Source of the DNA: Streptomyces seoulensis
GTDB lineage: Bacteria > Actinomycetota > Actinomycetes > Streptomycetales > Streptomycetaceae
Assembly (NCBI RefSeq): GCF_022846655.1
Contig: NZ_AP025667.1
Coordinates: 2,269,001 to 2,333,000, forward strand
Direction: 5' to 3'
Length of the DNA stretch: 64,000 bases
Shown here: in pieces, positions 51,782-59,792 of the stretch
Layout of the letters: each line of letters opens with the position of its first letter
How positions within the stretch are numbered: position 1 is the stretch's first letter
Notes under the pieces: generated by a model
Database searches by the model: none
Told to the model about the DNA's origin: nothing
Seen by the model: the letters and a program-made list of their open reading frames with translations, nothing else
Position numbers and translations under genes: made by a program

Positions 51782-51842
51782 GGTTCGGCTGCGCGCCGCT
51801 CCCACGATGAGGTCACACCACCGAGTCGGGTCGGAGACAGCC

Positions 51843-52244
51843 ATGATCGATACATCGCGCACCGTCGCGCCCATGCCCTGCGAGCGGCCGCCCGCCGGAT
51901 TCCCGGCCGACCTGCTCCCGCTGCTCGGGCTCCCCGCGCCGGACGACCTCACCGACGCGCAGGCCGCAGGCCGCGCCTGTGTGTGGGGCGGCGGGCCGCT
52001 CACCCTCGCCACCGCTGTCGACCTCGGCGAGCACGAGCACAACGGCGTGCGCATCTTCCCGCAGTCCTGCTCGCCGTGCATCGCCGCCCAGGCTTACCGC
52101 GCCCTCGCCCCGCACTCCGTCGACTGTGCCCCCTGCCACGACCGAGACCACTGGCGGGACTGCCCCACCGGCGGCGCCCTCCACCGGCTGCGGGTCGACG
52201 CACTCCGTCAGCCGGGGGGTACCTGCCCTAGGGACGCCCGGTGA
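51843..52244 (+). CDS. Cys-rich accessory protein
   Basis: This 133-residue protein starts at ATG 51843 after GGAGA. FPQSCSPCIAAQAYRAL and DCAPCHDRDHWRDCPTG give multiple Cys/His that could bind zinc. It is a common neighbour of XRE/DUF397 genes in Streptomyces, as far as I recall. It overlaps the next gene by 4 bases. Confidence 0.65.
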   Translation: MIDTSRTVAPMPCERPPAGFPADLLPLLGLPAPDDLTDAQAAGRACVWGGGPLTLATAVDLGEHEHNGVRIFPQSCSPCIAAQAYRALAPHSVDCAPCHDRDHWRDCPTGGALHRLRVDALRQPGGTCPRDAR

Positions 52245-52822
52245 CGATGCCCTACGTGCTGCCCCGCACCGGTGAACTCGGGGCCCGCGTGCCTGTGATC
52301 GTCACCTCGGCCGGCGTCACCTACCCCGACCCCGTCCAGGCCGCGGCCTGCCGCGACCTCGACGGCGTGCTCTGGGAGGTACGCGAGGGCACCCCTATCG
52401 GCCCGCCCGCCTACCTCGCCGAGCTCCACCCGGCCCGTCAGCGGGAGGCGATGGAGGGCCTGCTGTGCGCGGGCTGCTGCGGGCCCGCCGACCGGGGACC
52501 GGACGGGATGCTGTGGGTCCTCCCCCTGCTCGGCGCCGGCCCCGAAACCTGCTGGGAGGGCATGCACGCGGCGATCCCGCCGATGTGCGCGGCCTGCGCC
52601 GAGCTGGCACCGACCGTGTGTCCGGTGCTGCGCGACGGTCACGTGCGGCTGCGCGTGCGCGAGGCCGAGACGATCGGCGTACGCGGCACGCTCCACCCCC
52701 GGCCCGGCATGCCCGGCCCCCCCGACCCGGACGCCCTGGTCCTGTACGACTCCCCGGACCTCCGGTTCGTCGTCGCCCGCCAGGCCGTCCGCGAGCTGTG
52801 CCAGGTGACCGTCACCCGGTAG
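52241..52822 (+). CDS. Cys-rich accessory protein
   Basis: This 193-residue protein contains LLCAGCCGPADRG, ETCWEGMHAAIPPMCAAC and a C-terminal VVARQAVRELCQVTVTR. The pattern is that of a small metal-binding protein. Start is GTG 52241 (coupled) or ATG 52247. Confidence 0.65.
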   Translation: MTMPYVLPRTGELGARVPVIVTSAGVTYPDPVQAAACRDLDGVLWEVREGTPIGPPAYLAELHPARQREAMEGLLCAGCCGPADRGPDGMLWVLPLLGAGPETCWEGMHAAIPPMCAACAELAPTVCPVLRDGHVRLRVREAETIGVRGTLHPRPGMPGPPDPDALVLYDSPDLRFVVARQAVRELCQVTVTR

Positions 52823-52837
52823 CAGCCCCACAAACCC

Positions 52838-52856
52838 CCGGCGCTCCCTGCGCCGG
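52838..52856 (+). terminator. Short hairpin before DUF397 gene
   Basis: CCGGCGC (52838-52844) pairs exactly with GCGCCGG (52850-52856) over a 5-base loop. Confidence 0.45.
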
Positions 52857-52879
52857 TTGGAACACAGAAAGGCACAAAC

Positions 52880-53083
52880 ATGCAGCAGCCCAACGTCGCC
52901 GAACTCAGCTTCAAGAAGTCGTCGGCCTCCGTGACGAACGCCTGCGTCGAGGTCGCCCTGCTCCCGAACGGCGGGCGGGCCCTCCGCGACAGCAAGCACC
53001 CCAACGGCCCGGTCCACCTCTTCGACGAGGCGGAGTGGAGCGCGTTCCTCGCGGGGGCCAAGGCCGGCGAGTTCGACAACTAG
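52880..53083 (+). CDS. DUF397 family protein
   Basis: This 67-residue protein matches DUF397: ELSFKKSSASVTNACVEVAL, ALRDSKHPNGPVHLF, and EWSAFLAGAKAGEFDN. DUF397 proteins in Streptomyces pair with XRE regulators (whiJ/abaA-type loci) and affect development. Carriage by a prophage suggests possible lysogenic conversion. It is followed by a strong terminator. Confidence 0.9.
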   Translation: MQQPNVAELSFKKSSASVTNACVEVALLPNGGRALRDSKHPNGPVHLFDEAEWSAFLAGAKAGEFDN

Positions 53084-53100
53084 CCGAGGCACCACCATCT

Positions 53101-53135
53101 GCGGCCGCTCCCGCCATCCCGGCGGGGGCGGCCGC
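53101..53135 (+). terminator. Strong terminator after DUF397
   Basis: A 15-bp stem (53101-53115 with 53121-53135, one G-U pair) over a 5-base loop. Confidence 0.75.
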
Positions 53136-53183
53136 CCTGGCCCACGCCTTCGGGCAGTACCACCTCACGATCGAAGGACTCAC

Positions 53184-53609
53184 ATGCGCACCTCAACCGC
53201 TCTCCTCCTCGCTGCCGGGGTCCACGTCGCCGGCCTCGTACGGCGCGAGGTCCACGAACGGCGGAGGCAGCAACTCAGCATGGCCGGGATGCACCAGCGT
53301 CTCTGCGCCGACACCGCGGCGAACTTCGCTGAGGAGTATGGCTACAGCGACCTGTCGGCCACGGACAAGGCGCTGTTCATCCACGCGAACCGATCGCTGT
53401 CCCTGGTCGGGGCGAAGTACGGGATCGGGCAACTCTCCGACCGGACGCTGCGGCTGGTGGCCGCGTCGATGATGAAGACCCCCTCCATCCGGCTCTACTG
53501 GGAGCGGAACGGTGCGGCCCGCGACGCGGAAAGCGAGACCCGCGCAGACCGGCGCTTCCACACGATCATGGAGAACGCGTTCACCGCCGCACACGCCCGC
53601 GCCGACTGA
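53184..53609 (+). CDS. DUF6082-like protein
   Basis: This 141-residue protein has an N-terminal hydrophobic helix and the pattern KALFIHANRSLSLVGAKYGI, RTLRLVAASMMKTPSIRLYW, typical of DUF6082 proteins in Streptomyces. It lies beside DUF397 and XRE genes, as such proteins often do. Confidence 0.75.
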   Translation: MRTSTALLLAAGVHVAGLVRREVHERRRQQLSMAGMHQRLCADTAANFAEEYGYSDLSATDKALFIHANRSLSLVGAKYGIGQLSDRTLRLVAASMMKTPSIRLYWERNGAARDAESETRADRRFHTIMENAFTAAHARAD

Positions 53610-53632
53610 CACGCCGATCTCTGCCGCAAGAG

Positions 53633-53884
53633 CTACTCGCAGTCGGGGAGCCGGACAAGCTCGGCGAGGTCGACGCCGAGCCGGTCGGCAATCCGAATCA
53701 GCGTGTCGATCTTGGGCGAGCTGTGTCCCATCTCGATCCTGCTGAACGTCGCCACGTCGAGCCCCGTGAGGCCGCAGACGTCGAGCTGTGTGAGGCCCAG
53801 GCGCCGGCGGGTACGGCGGATCTGCTCCCCGACCTGGCGGCGGCGGGCGATGACCCGGTCGTCGGGTGGGGTGGGGCGTGACAC
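53633..53884 (-). CDS. Small XRE-family repressor
   Basis: This 83-residue protein is a stand-alone HTH: VGEQIRRTRRRLGLTQLDVC, TFSRIEMGHSSPKIDTLI, and ADRLGVDLAELV. It lies at the right end of the prophage and transcribes leftward. Nested palindromes lie 25-52 bases upstream of its start. It may regulate itself and accessory genes. Confidence 0.85.
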   Translation of the reverse strand: MSRPTPPDDRVIARRRQVGEQIRRTRRRLGLTQLDVCGLTGLDVATFSRIEMGHSSPKIDTLIRIADRLGVDLAELVRLPDCE

Positions 53885-54247
53885 CCGTCCACCGTGGTCG
53901 AGGTCATGATCACATGTGATTAGGGTCTACCCTAATTTTTGCGGATCTCGACCACTGGTATGGCCGGGTATAGCCCGGCTCGCCGGAAACTTGCCGGTCA
54001 CGTGAGGGGCACAAGCGAGAACGGTGTGTGACAGTGTCGTCATGAATATGCCCCATACACATACCTCGGGCATGTGTGGGGGAGAACCGTTCCGCTCGCC
54101 TCGACGGAGCGGCACCAAAGCGTCACCGACTCGGTGCCCCACGCCGAGGAGGTGACACCGACGCCCCGACCCCTCGTCTCCGCAAGACAGGGTCGGGGCG
54201 TCGGCATTCCCGCAGATCAATCCCGGTGTGTTTATGGATGGTTGCTA
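53885..54247. promoter_or_regulatory. Right-end control region and gene-free stretch
   Basis: Nested inverted repeats lie upstream of the XRE gene: GTGGTCGAG (53894-53902) with CTCGACCAC (53947-53955), ATCACATGTGAT (53909-53920), and ATTAGGGT-CT-ACCCTAAT (53919-53936). GCCGGG-TATAG-CCCGGC follows near 53962. No gene is evident to 54247. Confidence 0.6.
54158..54204. terminator. Hairpin insulating the right prophage end
   Basis: CCGACGCCCCGACCC (54158-54172) pairs exactly with GGGTCGGGGCGTCGG (54190-54204), a 15-bp perfect stem over a 17-base loop, 44 bases from attR. Confidence 0.7.
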
Positions 54248-54271
54248 TGCAGCTTCCAGCGCACGCCGAGG
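54229..54271. other. attR, right prophage junction
   Basis: Phage DNA with the arm GTGTTTATGGATGGT (54228-54242) reaches TGCAG (54248-54252). Beyond it, host DNA reads on the minus strand as the native permease start. This arm is the mate of the attL arm at 3246-3260. The symmetry centre of the rebuilt attP falls on T|G at the first two core bases. Confidence 0.85.
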
Positions 54272-54276
54272 TCCAT
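54232..54276 (-). pseudogene. Detached N-terminus of the uracil/xanthine permease
   Basis: ATG at 54274-54276 opens MDLGVRWKLH and then runs across attR into phage sequence, ending at TAA after 14 codons. In the uninfected chromosome these codons join the permease frame at 3243 to give MDLGVRWKLHGDGKSPAPG, which matches the usual start of Streptomyces members as I remember it. Confidence 0.8.
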
Positions 54277-54507
54277 GGTGGGGTTTCGCTTTCTCTGTAC
54301 TGAAGACGGTCCGCACCATTGTCAGGGGTACGGAGGTGCGCTTCGCGCCCGCGGTGCCGTTCGCGCGCCCGGAACGCGTGTCCGGAGCCTTCGGCGGGGA
54401 CCCGGTCTGACCAGGGGAGTTGCCTGCCCCAGGCCCTGAGCGGTCGCTTAGTATGTCCGGGTCCGGGGGCGTGCGCCGCCCCGCCCGCGCCGCCCAGGAG
54501 TCCCGCC
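54277..54507. promoter_or_regulatory. Host intergenic region with stranded permease promoter
   Basis: On the minus strand CTGACA (54320-54325) sits 17-18 bases before a weak -10 (CAGTAC region, about 54297-54302) and about 25-45 bases from the permease ATG. It is a plausible promoter. It now points into the prophage right end. A possible rightward -10 (TAGTAT near 54453) may serve the thioesterase gene. Confidence 0.4.
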
Positions 54508-54966
54508 GTGACCGCCGAAGCCCCGACCGCCCCCGCCCTGCCCTACGGGCAACTCGTCCCCGTCGCCGTGCACTTCGACGACCTGGACGCGCTCGGACTC
54601 CTGCACAACGCCCGCTACCCGCTGCTGGTCGAGCGGGCCTGGACCGAGCTGTGGAACGGCCACGGCGTCCGCTTCGACGGCGACTGGGCGGCGGCCGGCG
54701 ACGCCTGCAACGCGGTGCGCGAACTCGTCATCGGCTATGAGGCGCCCGTCACCCGCCCCGGCACCTACGCCGTCCACCTCTGGCTGGAGCGGCTCGGCAC
54801 CACCGGCCTCACCTACGGCTTCCGCCTCTGCTCGGCCGACGGCACCACGACCTACGCCCGCGGCACCCGCGTACTGGTCCGGCTGGACGCGGCCACGCTG
54901 CGGCCCGCGCCCTGGAGCGAGGCGTTCAGGACGGTGGGCCGGGAACTGCTGCGGCCCGCCGGCTGA
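54508..54966 (+). CDS. Acyl-CoA thioesterase (hot-dog fold)
   Basis: This 152-residue protein has the thioesterase signature VAVHFDDLDALGLLHNARYP with the conserved Asp, followed by strands AVHLWLERLGTTGLTYGFRL and ARGTRVLVRLD. It is 4HBT-like and should hydrolyse acyl-CoA esters. CAGGAG lies 7 bases before GTG 54508. Its end overlaps the convergent MFS gene by 41 bases. Confidence 0.88.
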   Translation: MTAEAPTAPALPYGQLVPVAVHFDDLDALGLLHNARYPLLVERAWTELWNGHGVRFDGDWAAAGDACNAVRELVIGYEAPVTRPGTYAVHLWLERLGTTGLTYGFRLCSADGTTTYARGTRVLVRLDAATLRPAPWSEAFRTVGRELLRPAG

Positions 54967-56137
54967 CCTCGGTGCCACCGCGCTCGGCCGTGCGCAGTAC
55001 GCCCGCGAACGCCGCGAGCCCGCAGGCCAGCACGGTCACCACGACGAACGACACGGTCAGACTGGTCGCCTGGGCCACCCCGCCGATCAGGCTCGGCGCG
55101 ATCAGCCCCGAGGTGTAGGTGATGGTGGCCACGCCCGCGATGGCCTGGCTCGGGTTGGGCCCCGCGTGCCCGGCGGCCGCGAAGCACAGCGGGACGACGA
55201 CCGCGATACCGAGCCCCATCAGCGCGAAGCCGGTCATGGCCAGCGGCGGCCGGTCCGCGAGGACCACCAGCAGCCCGCCGACCCCGGCCAGCAGGCCGCC
55301 GGTGCGTACGGTGCGTACCGCGCCGAAGCGGTTCACCACCGCGTCCCCGGCGATCCGGGCGATGGCCATGGTCAGCATGAACCCGGTCGTCGTGGCCGCC
55401 GCGAGGCCCGGTGAGCCGTCGAGGCGGTCCCGCAGGAACACCGCCGACCAGTCCAGGCTCGCCCCCTCCGCGAACACCGCGCAGAAGCCGACCGCGCCGA
55501 TCAGCAGGGCCGAGCGGGGCGGCAGCGCGAACCTCGGCGGCGGCTCCTCGTCCTCGGCGGGCTGTACGTCCAGCACCCAGCCGCACACCAGTTGGCCGAG
55601 CAGGGTGAGCACGGCGGCGGCCAGCACATGGTGGAGCCGGGCGTCCGAGCCGAGGTGGGCGGCGAGCGTGCCCGCCGCCGAGCCGATCAGCGCGCCCGTG
55701 CTCCACATGCCGTGCAGCCCCGACATGATCGACTTGCCGAGCAGCCGCTCGATCTCCACACCGAGCGCGTTCATCACCACGTCCGCCATGCCGGAGGCGG
55801 CACCGTAGGCGAACATCGCCACGCACAGCGTGAGCAGGTTCGGCGCCAGCGCGGGCAGCACCAGGGAGAGCGTCCACAATGCGAGCAGCCCGCGCAGGGC
55901 GGTACGGCTGCCGAAGCGGTGACCGATCCGGCCCGCCAGCGGCATCGCGACGGAGGCGCCGAGCGCGGTGAAGGCCAGGGCGAACCCGAGCTGTCCCGCG
56001 CTGAGCCCCGCGTGGTCCTGGATCCAGGGCACGCGGGTGGCGAAGGAGCCCGTCACGGCGCCGTGCACGGCGAACACGGCGGCCACGGCATACCGGGCGC
56101 GTCTGACCTCACCGGCCGACCAGCTCACGTCACCCAT
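54926..56137 (-). CDS. MFS transporter
   Basis: This 403-residue protein has about 12 membrane helices and the MFS loop LAGRIGHRFGSRTALRG between helices 2 and 3. FATRVPWIQDHAGLSAGQLG and LGIAVVVPLCFAAAGHAGP suggest the sugar/drug efflux group often paired with ROK regulators. GGAGGGAC precedes ATG 56135-56137. It is divergent from the ROK gene. Confidence 0.88.
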   Translation of the reverse strand: MGDVSWSAGEVRRARYAVAAVFAVHGAVTGSFATRVPWIQDHAGLSAGQLGFALAFTALGASVAMPLAGRIGHRFGSRTALRGLLALWTLSLVLPALAPNLLTLCVAMFAYGAASGMADVVMNALGVEIERLLGKSIMSGLHGMWSTGALIGSAAGTLAAHLGSDARLHHVLAAAVLTLLGQLVCGWVLDVQPAEDEEPPPRFALPPRSALLIGAVGFCAVFAEGASLDWSAVFLRDRLDGSPGLAAATTTGFMLTMAIARIAGDAVVNRFGAVRTVRTGGLLAGVGGLLVVLADRPPLAMTGFALMGLGIAVVVPLCFAAAGHAGPNPSQAIAGVATITYTSGLIAPSLIGGVAQATSLTVSFVVVTVLACGLAAFAGVLRTAERGGTEVSRRAAAVPGPPS

Positions 56138-56192
56138 GTTCCGTCCCTCCCCGGGGAGTCGCCCGCTGTGCCGTCCTCGGCACCCGCGCAAA

Positions 56193-56215
56193 CTATCAGG
56201 GACCCTGCCTGATAG
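56193..56215. promoter_or_regulatory. Operator between MFS and ROK genes
   Basis: CTATCAGG (56193-56200) and CCTGATAG (56208-56215) form an 8-bp inverted repeat with a 7-base spacer in the divergent promoter region, typical of a ROK repressor site. Confidence 0.65.
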
Positions 56216-56258
56216 ATAGAGTGCGTCCGGCAGCCCGGCCTCTGGGAGGATTCCCGTC

Positions 56259-57479
56259 ATGCCCGCATCACCGAGCACCGCACGGGCCATCAACGACCGG
56301 CTCGCCCTGCGGCTGTTGCAGCAGGAGGGCCCGCTGACGGCGGGACAGCTCAAGCAACTGACCGGACTGTCCCGGCCGACCGTGAGCGACCTCGTCGAAC
56401 GCCTCACCGCCTCCGGCCTGATCCGGGTCGTGGGCGAGTCCGGCGAACAGCGCCGCGGTCCCAACGCCCGGCTGTACGGCATCGCCGCCGACCGCGCCCA
56501 TCTGGCCGCCCTCGACGTACGCACCGGCGGTGTCCTCGTGCTCGTCTCCGACCTCGTCGGGCGGGTGCTCGCCGAGGTGGCCGTGCCCATCGACGCGGAC
56601 GGCGGCACCGGGCCCGCCGTGGAGCAGGCGGTCGCCGCAGTGGAGCGGGCCGCGCGGAAGGCCGGCCCGGACGCCTGGGGCGCGTTGCACACCGTCGGCA
56701 TCGGCGCGCCCGGCCTGGTCGACCCCGCCACCGGCGACCTGCGCGACTCCAGCGGGCTGCCCGCCTGGCACCGCAGCCTGGTCGCCGCGCTCCAGCGACG
56801 GCTGCCCGAAGCGCGGGTCACCGTCGAGAACGAGACCAACCTGGCGGCCCTGGCCGAGCAGCGCGAGGGCGCCGCCCGAGACCGGGACACCTTCGTCCTC
56901 CTCTGGCTCGGCCACGGCGTCGGCGCCGCGGTCGTCCTCGACGGCCGGCTGCGCCGGGGTGCCTCCGGCGGCACGGGCGAGATCGGCTTCCTGCCGGTCC
57001 CCGGCACCGGCTCGCTGCCCTCGGCGACCGACTGCGACGGCGGCTTCCACGCCCTGGCGGGCGCGGCGGCGATCGGTGCCCTCGCGCGCGAGTCCGGGCT
57101 GCCGGTGGGCGGTCCGCCGGACGGCCCCGGCGCCGCGCGGGTGGTCGCGGAGGCGGTCGCGGCGCTGGAGGGGGATCAGGGGCAGGCGGCGGCCGAGGCC
57201 GACTCGCCCGCCGCCCGTTTCCTCGCCGCCCTCGCCGACCGTCTCGCCATCGGCGCCGCCGCCGTCACCGCGATCCTCGACCCCGGCTGCGTGGTGCTCG
57301 GGGGTGAGGTCGGGCAGGCCGGGGGAGCGGAGCTGGCCGCGCGGGTGGCCGCCCGGCTGGCGCGGATGTCGCCGTTGCCCACCGAGGTGCGCCCTAGCGT
57401 GCTCGGGGGCGCGGCGGTGTTGCGCGGGGCACTGCTGACCGCTCGTGACCGGGCGCAGGACGAGCTGTTCGCGCCCTGA
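56259..57479 (+). CDS. ROK family transcriptional regulator
   Basis: This 406-residue protein has an N-terminal winged helix (AGQLKQLTGLSRPTVSDLVE, about 26-45) and a ROK sugar-kinase-like domain with GIGAPGLVDPATG, NETNLAALAE and SGGTGEIGFLP. The usual ROK zinc cluster (CxCGxxGC) is replaced by SATDCDGGF, with only one Cys, so metal binding may be lost. It probably represses the MFS gene and itself in response to a sugar or related ligand. Confidence 0.88.
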   Translation: MPASPSTARAINDRLALRLLQQEGPLTAGQLKQLTGLSRPTVSDLVERLTASGLIRVVGESGEQRRGPNARLYGIAADRAHLAALDVRTGGVLVLVSDLVGRVLAEVAVPIDADGGTGPAVEQAVAAVERAARKAGPDAWGALHTVGIGAPGLVDPATGDLRDSSGLPAWHRSLVAALQRRLPEARVTVENETNLAALAEQREGAARDRDTFVLLWLGHGVGAAVVLDGRLRRGASGGTGEIGFLPVPGTGSLPSATDCDGGFHALAGAAAIGALARESGLPVGGPPDGPGAARVVAEAVAALEGDQGQAAAEADSPAARFLAALADRLAIGAAAVTAILDPGCVVLGGEVGQAGGAELAARVAARLARMSPLPTEVRPSVLGGAAVLRGALLTARDRAQDELFAP

Positions 57480-57485
57480 GGAGGC

Positions 57486-57707
57486 TCAGTCCCGGTCCCT
57501 CAGGGCGCTCACGCCGCCGATGTCGTCGAAGTGCCGGCGGGCGCGTGCCTGGCGCCGGGCTTCACGGAGCCCCCGCGTCGCCCGCGCCTCGATCCGCCGG
57601 GCCTCGGGACTTCCGGGCGAGCGGCGCCGGTCACGGCGGACCAGCATGGCGACCGACCACGCCAGGACCAGCGCCACGGCCACGAGGGCGAACAGCAAGC
57701 GGACCAC
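57486..57707 (-). CDS. Small membrane protein
   Basis: This protein of about 73 residues has one membrane helix (LLFALVAVALVLAWSVAML) followed by a basic, helical tail (RRIEARATRGLREARRQ). The start is uncertain; GTG 57705-57707 is chosen since the helix follows at once. It lies convergent with the ROK gene. Confidence 0.6.
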   Translation of the reverse strand: MVRLLFALVAVALVLAWSVAMLVRRDRRRSPGSPEARRIEARATRGLREARRQARARRHFDDIGGVSALRDRD

Positions 57708-57806
57708 CCCTTCCCGTCCATGGCAACGTAGCGAGCACGCCACGGCCGGCGAAGAGCCGCTTCCGGCATCTTGGGACCCCGTCACCTTTCCGGCCCCCGG
57801 CAGCCC

Positions 57807-58547
57807 TCAGTCGAAACGGCGCGCCAGGTACTCCTCGAACGTCCCCTTCCCGACCGCCTGTTCCGGCGCCAGATGCCCGCCGGTGCGGAACGCCCCGTAG
57901 GTCCGCCCGGCCAGCGGGACCTCCAGCAGGCGGCGGCGCCGGCCGGTGGCGTGCAGATAGGCGCGGGCCAGCGAGTCCACGGAACGGACCTCGGGGCCGC
58001 CCATGTCGGGCAGGCGGCCCGCGGGTGCCGCGAGCGCCGCCCCGGCCAGGCGTTCGGCCACTTCGGCCACCTCCACCGGCTGGTCCGCCAGCCCGGCCGG
58101 GAGCAGGGCCAGCGGGGGCGCGGTCAGCTTGCCGAGGAAGGTGGCCATGAGGTCGTGGAACTGGGTCGTACGCAGCACGGTCCAGCCGAGCCCCGACTCC
58201 TCGATCCGCCGCTCCACCGCGAGCTTGGCGCGGTAGTAGCGCAGCGGTACCCGGTCCACGCCGACGATGGAGATGTACACCAGGTGCGCCACCCCGGCCC
58301 GCCGCGCGGCGCCGATCAGCCGGTCCGCGGCCTTCTCGTCGCCCCCGGCCGGCGTGCTCGCGCAGTGCACCACGCACTCCGCGCCCGCCAGCGCGGCGTC
58401 CAGCGCGGGGCCGCCCTCGCGCAGATCGACCGCGTACGGCTCGCTGTGCCGGCTGAGCACCCGCACCTCGTGGCCGTCCGCCCGCAGCCGTTCCGCCACC
58501 AGCCGTCCGAGCGTGCCGGTGCCGCCCGTCACCAGGATCGTGGTCAT
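57807..58547 (-). CDS. NAD(P)-binding NmrA-like/epimerase-family protein
   Basis: This 246-residue atypical short-chain dehydrogenase has a Rossmann motif ILVTGGTGTLGRLVAERL, then VVHCASTPAGG, and VYISIVGVDRVPLRYYRAKL carrying a YxxxK-like pair. It matches the NAD(P)H-binding family of complex-I-subunit-like reductases. The reaction is unknown. ATG 58545-58547 starts the Rossmann strand. Confidence 0.87.
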   Translation of the reverse strand: MTTILVTGGTGTLGRLVAERLRADGHEVRVLSRHSEPYAVDLREGGPALDAALAGAECVVHCASTPAGGDEKAADRLIGAARRAGVAHLVYISIVGVDRVPLRYYRAKLAVERRIEESGLGWTVLRTTQFHDLMATFLGKLTAPPLALLPAGLADQPVEVAEVAERLAGAALAAPAGRLPDMGGPEVRSVDSLARAYLHATGRRRRLLEVPLAGRTYGAFRTGGHLAPEQAVGKGTFEEYLARRFD

Positions 58548-58902
58548 GCCGTTCGCCTTCCCCGAAGGTCCCGGGCGGCCCGGTCGGGCGCCCCATGACC
58601 TTCGGACGGCCGCACCCCCGGGAAATGTGACATGCCCGGCCGCGGCGGCCGTCGGCAGTGCCCTCGGGGTTGGTGGGAACCCGGCGGCGGGCAAGGGCCT
58701 TCGTCACCACCGCCGGGTCCGGTCGCACCATAAGAGGACTAGACCACTACGGTCAATAGGTCCGGACCAAGCTCAATTCCCTTGTTATCCAGGGGTGTTG
58801 TCCCGTGCGTTCACTCGAACGGCTTTGCTGTGAGGCAGCCCACACCGGTCACCTGTATGGCCGAGGAGCGGGCGTGGCAGACTTGCCGTGTACCAGAAGC
58901 AG

Positions 58903-59028
58903 CGCACTCCGGGGTCGGTGAAAGTCCGAACCGGCGGTTACAGTCCGCGACCCGGTCGCTTCCAGCGGCCGGTTGACCAGGTGAAATTCCTGGACCGACG
59001 GTTAAAGTCCGGATGGGAGGCAGTGCGC
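58903..59028 (+). promoter_or_regulatory. FMN riboswitch (RFN element)
   Basis: The region contains the conserved RFN blocks in order: GCACTCCGGGGTCGGTGAAA, GTCCGAACCGGCGGTTACAG, GACCAGGTGAAATTCCTGG, CCGACGGTTAAAGTCCGGAT and GGGAGGCAGTGC. It lies 160 bases upstream of ribE and should reduce expression of the whole rib operon when FMN is plentiful. Confidence 0.97.
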
Positions 59029-59186
59029 GGCGGGCGGGCATCACCATGCACGCCGCCGTATCAGGTCTCGTCCGTGTTCCGGACGAGTCCCCTTCGGCGT
59101 CGTACCCGGTGCGCCCCACCCGTCCATGCCGTCGTCATCGACCGGCCCCCGGAGTCCGTGCCCGAAGAGGCAGGAGGACCGGGGAC

Positions 59187-59792
59187 GTGTTCACCGGAAT
59201 CGTGGAAGAGTTGGGCGAGGTCACCGCCGTCGAGAACCTCGGCGACGCCTCCCGTTTCCGGCTCCGTGGCCCCGTCGTCACCGAAGACGCCCGGCACGGA
59301 GACTCCATCGCCGTCAACGGCGTCTGTCTCACCGTGGTCGACCACGAGGGCGACGAGTTCACCGCCGACGTGATGGCCGAGACCCTGAACCGCTCCAGCC
59401 TCGGCGCGCTCGCCGTCGGCTCCCGCGTCAACCTGGAGCGCCCCACCGCGGTCGGCGCCCGCCTCGGCGGGCACATCGTGCAGGGCCATGTCGACGGCAC
59501 CGGCGAGGTGCTGGCCCGTACCCCGTCCGAGCACTGGGAGATCGTGAAGATCTCGCTGCCCGCCGCCCTCTCCCGCTACGTCGTGGAGAAGGGCTCCATC
59601 ACGGTCGACGGCATCAGCCTCACCGTGGTCGAAGCGGGCCCCGACTTCTTCACCGTCAGCCTCATTCCCACCACCCTCGCCCTGACCACGCTCGGCCACA
59701 AGCAGCCCGGCGACCCGGTCAACCTCGAGGTCGACGTCATCGCCAAGTACGTCGAGCGGCTGCTCGCGGCCGGACAGGGGGCAGGCGCGTGA
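59187..59792 (+). CDS. ribE: Riboflavin synthase alpha chain
   Basis: This 201-residue enzyme converts two 6,7-dimethyl-8-ribityllumazine molecules to riboflavin. It has the starting [12 protein letters not shown] motif (from GTG 59187) and two lumazine-binding repeats: [13 protein letters not shown] and [21 protein letters not shown] lies upstream. It is the first gene after the FMN riboswitch. Confidence 0.96.
   Translation: MFTGIVEELGEVTAVENLGDASRFRLRGPVVTEDARHGDSIAVNGVCLTVVDHEGDEFTADVMAETLNRSSLGALAVGSRVNLERPTAVGARLGGHIVQGHVDGTGEVLARTPSEHWEIVKISLPAALSRYVVEKGSITVDGISLTVVEAGPDFFTVSLIPTTLALTTLGHKQPGDPVNLEVDVIAKYVERLLAAGQGAGA

Larger units (their letters stand above)
3239..54252. mobile_element. 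Complete prophage, about 51.0 kb, siphovirus type with serine integrase
   Basis: The element lies between two copies of TGCAG (3239-3243 and 54248-54252) and splits the permease gene. It holds every expected siphovirus module in order: integrase and repressor, early replication and recombination genes, terminase, portal, capsid, tail, lysis, and accessory genes at the right end. No structural gene looks truncated or frameshifted apart from the expected tail-chaperone frameshift, so it could be inducible. The size and the serine integrase suggest the R4-like group of Streptomyces phages, but that is inference from memory without alignment. Confidence 0.95.

Noticed and set aside
54074..54439. 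Short rightward frames across attR
   Set aside because: They span the junction between phage and host DNA and have no protein-like features.
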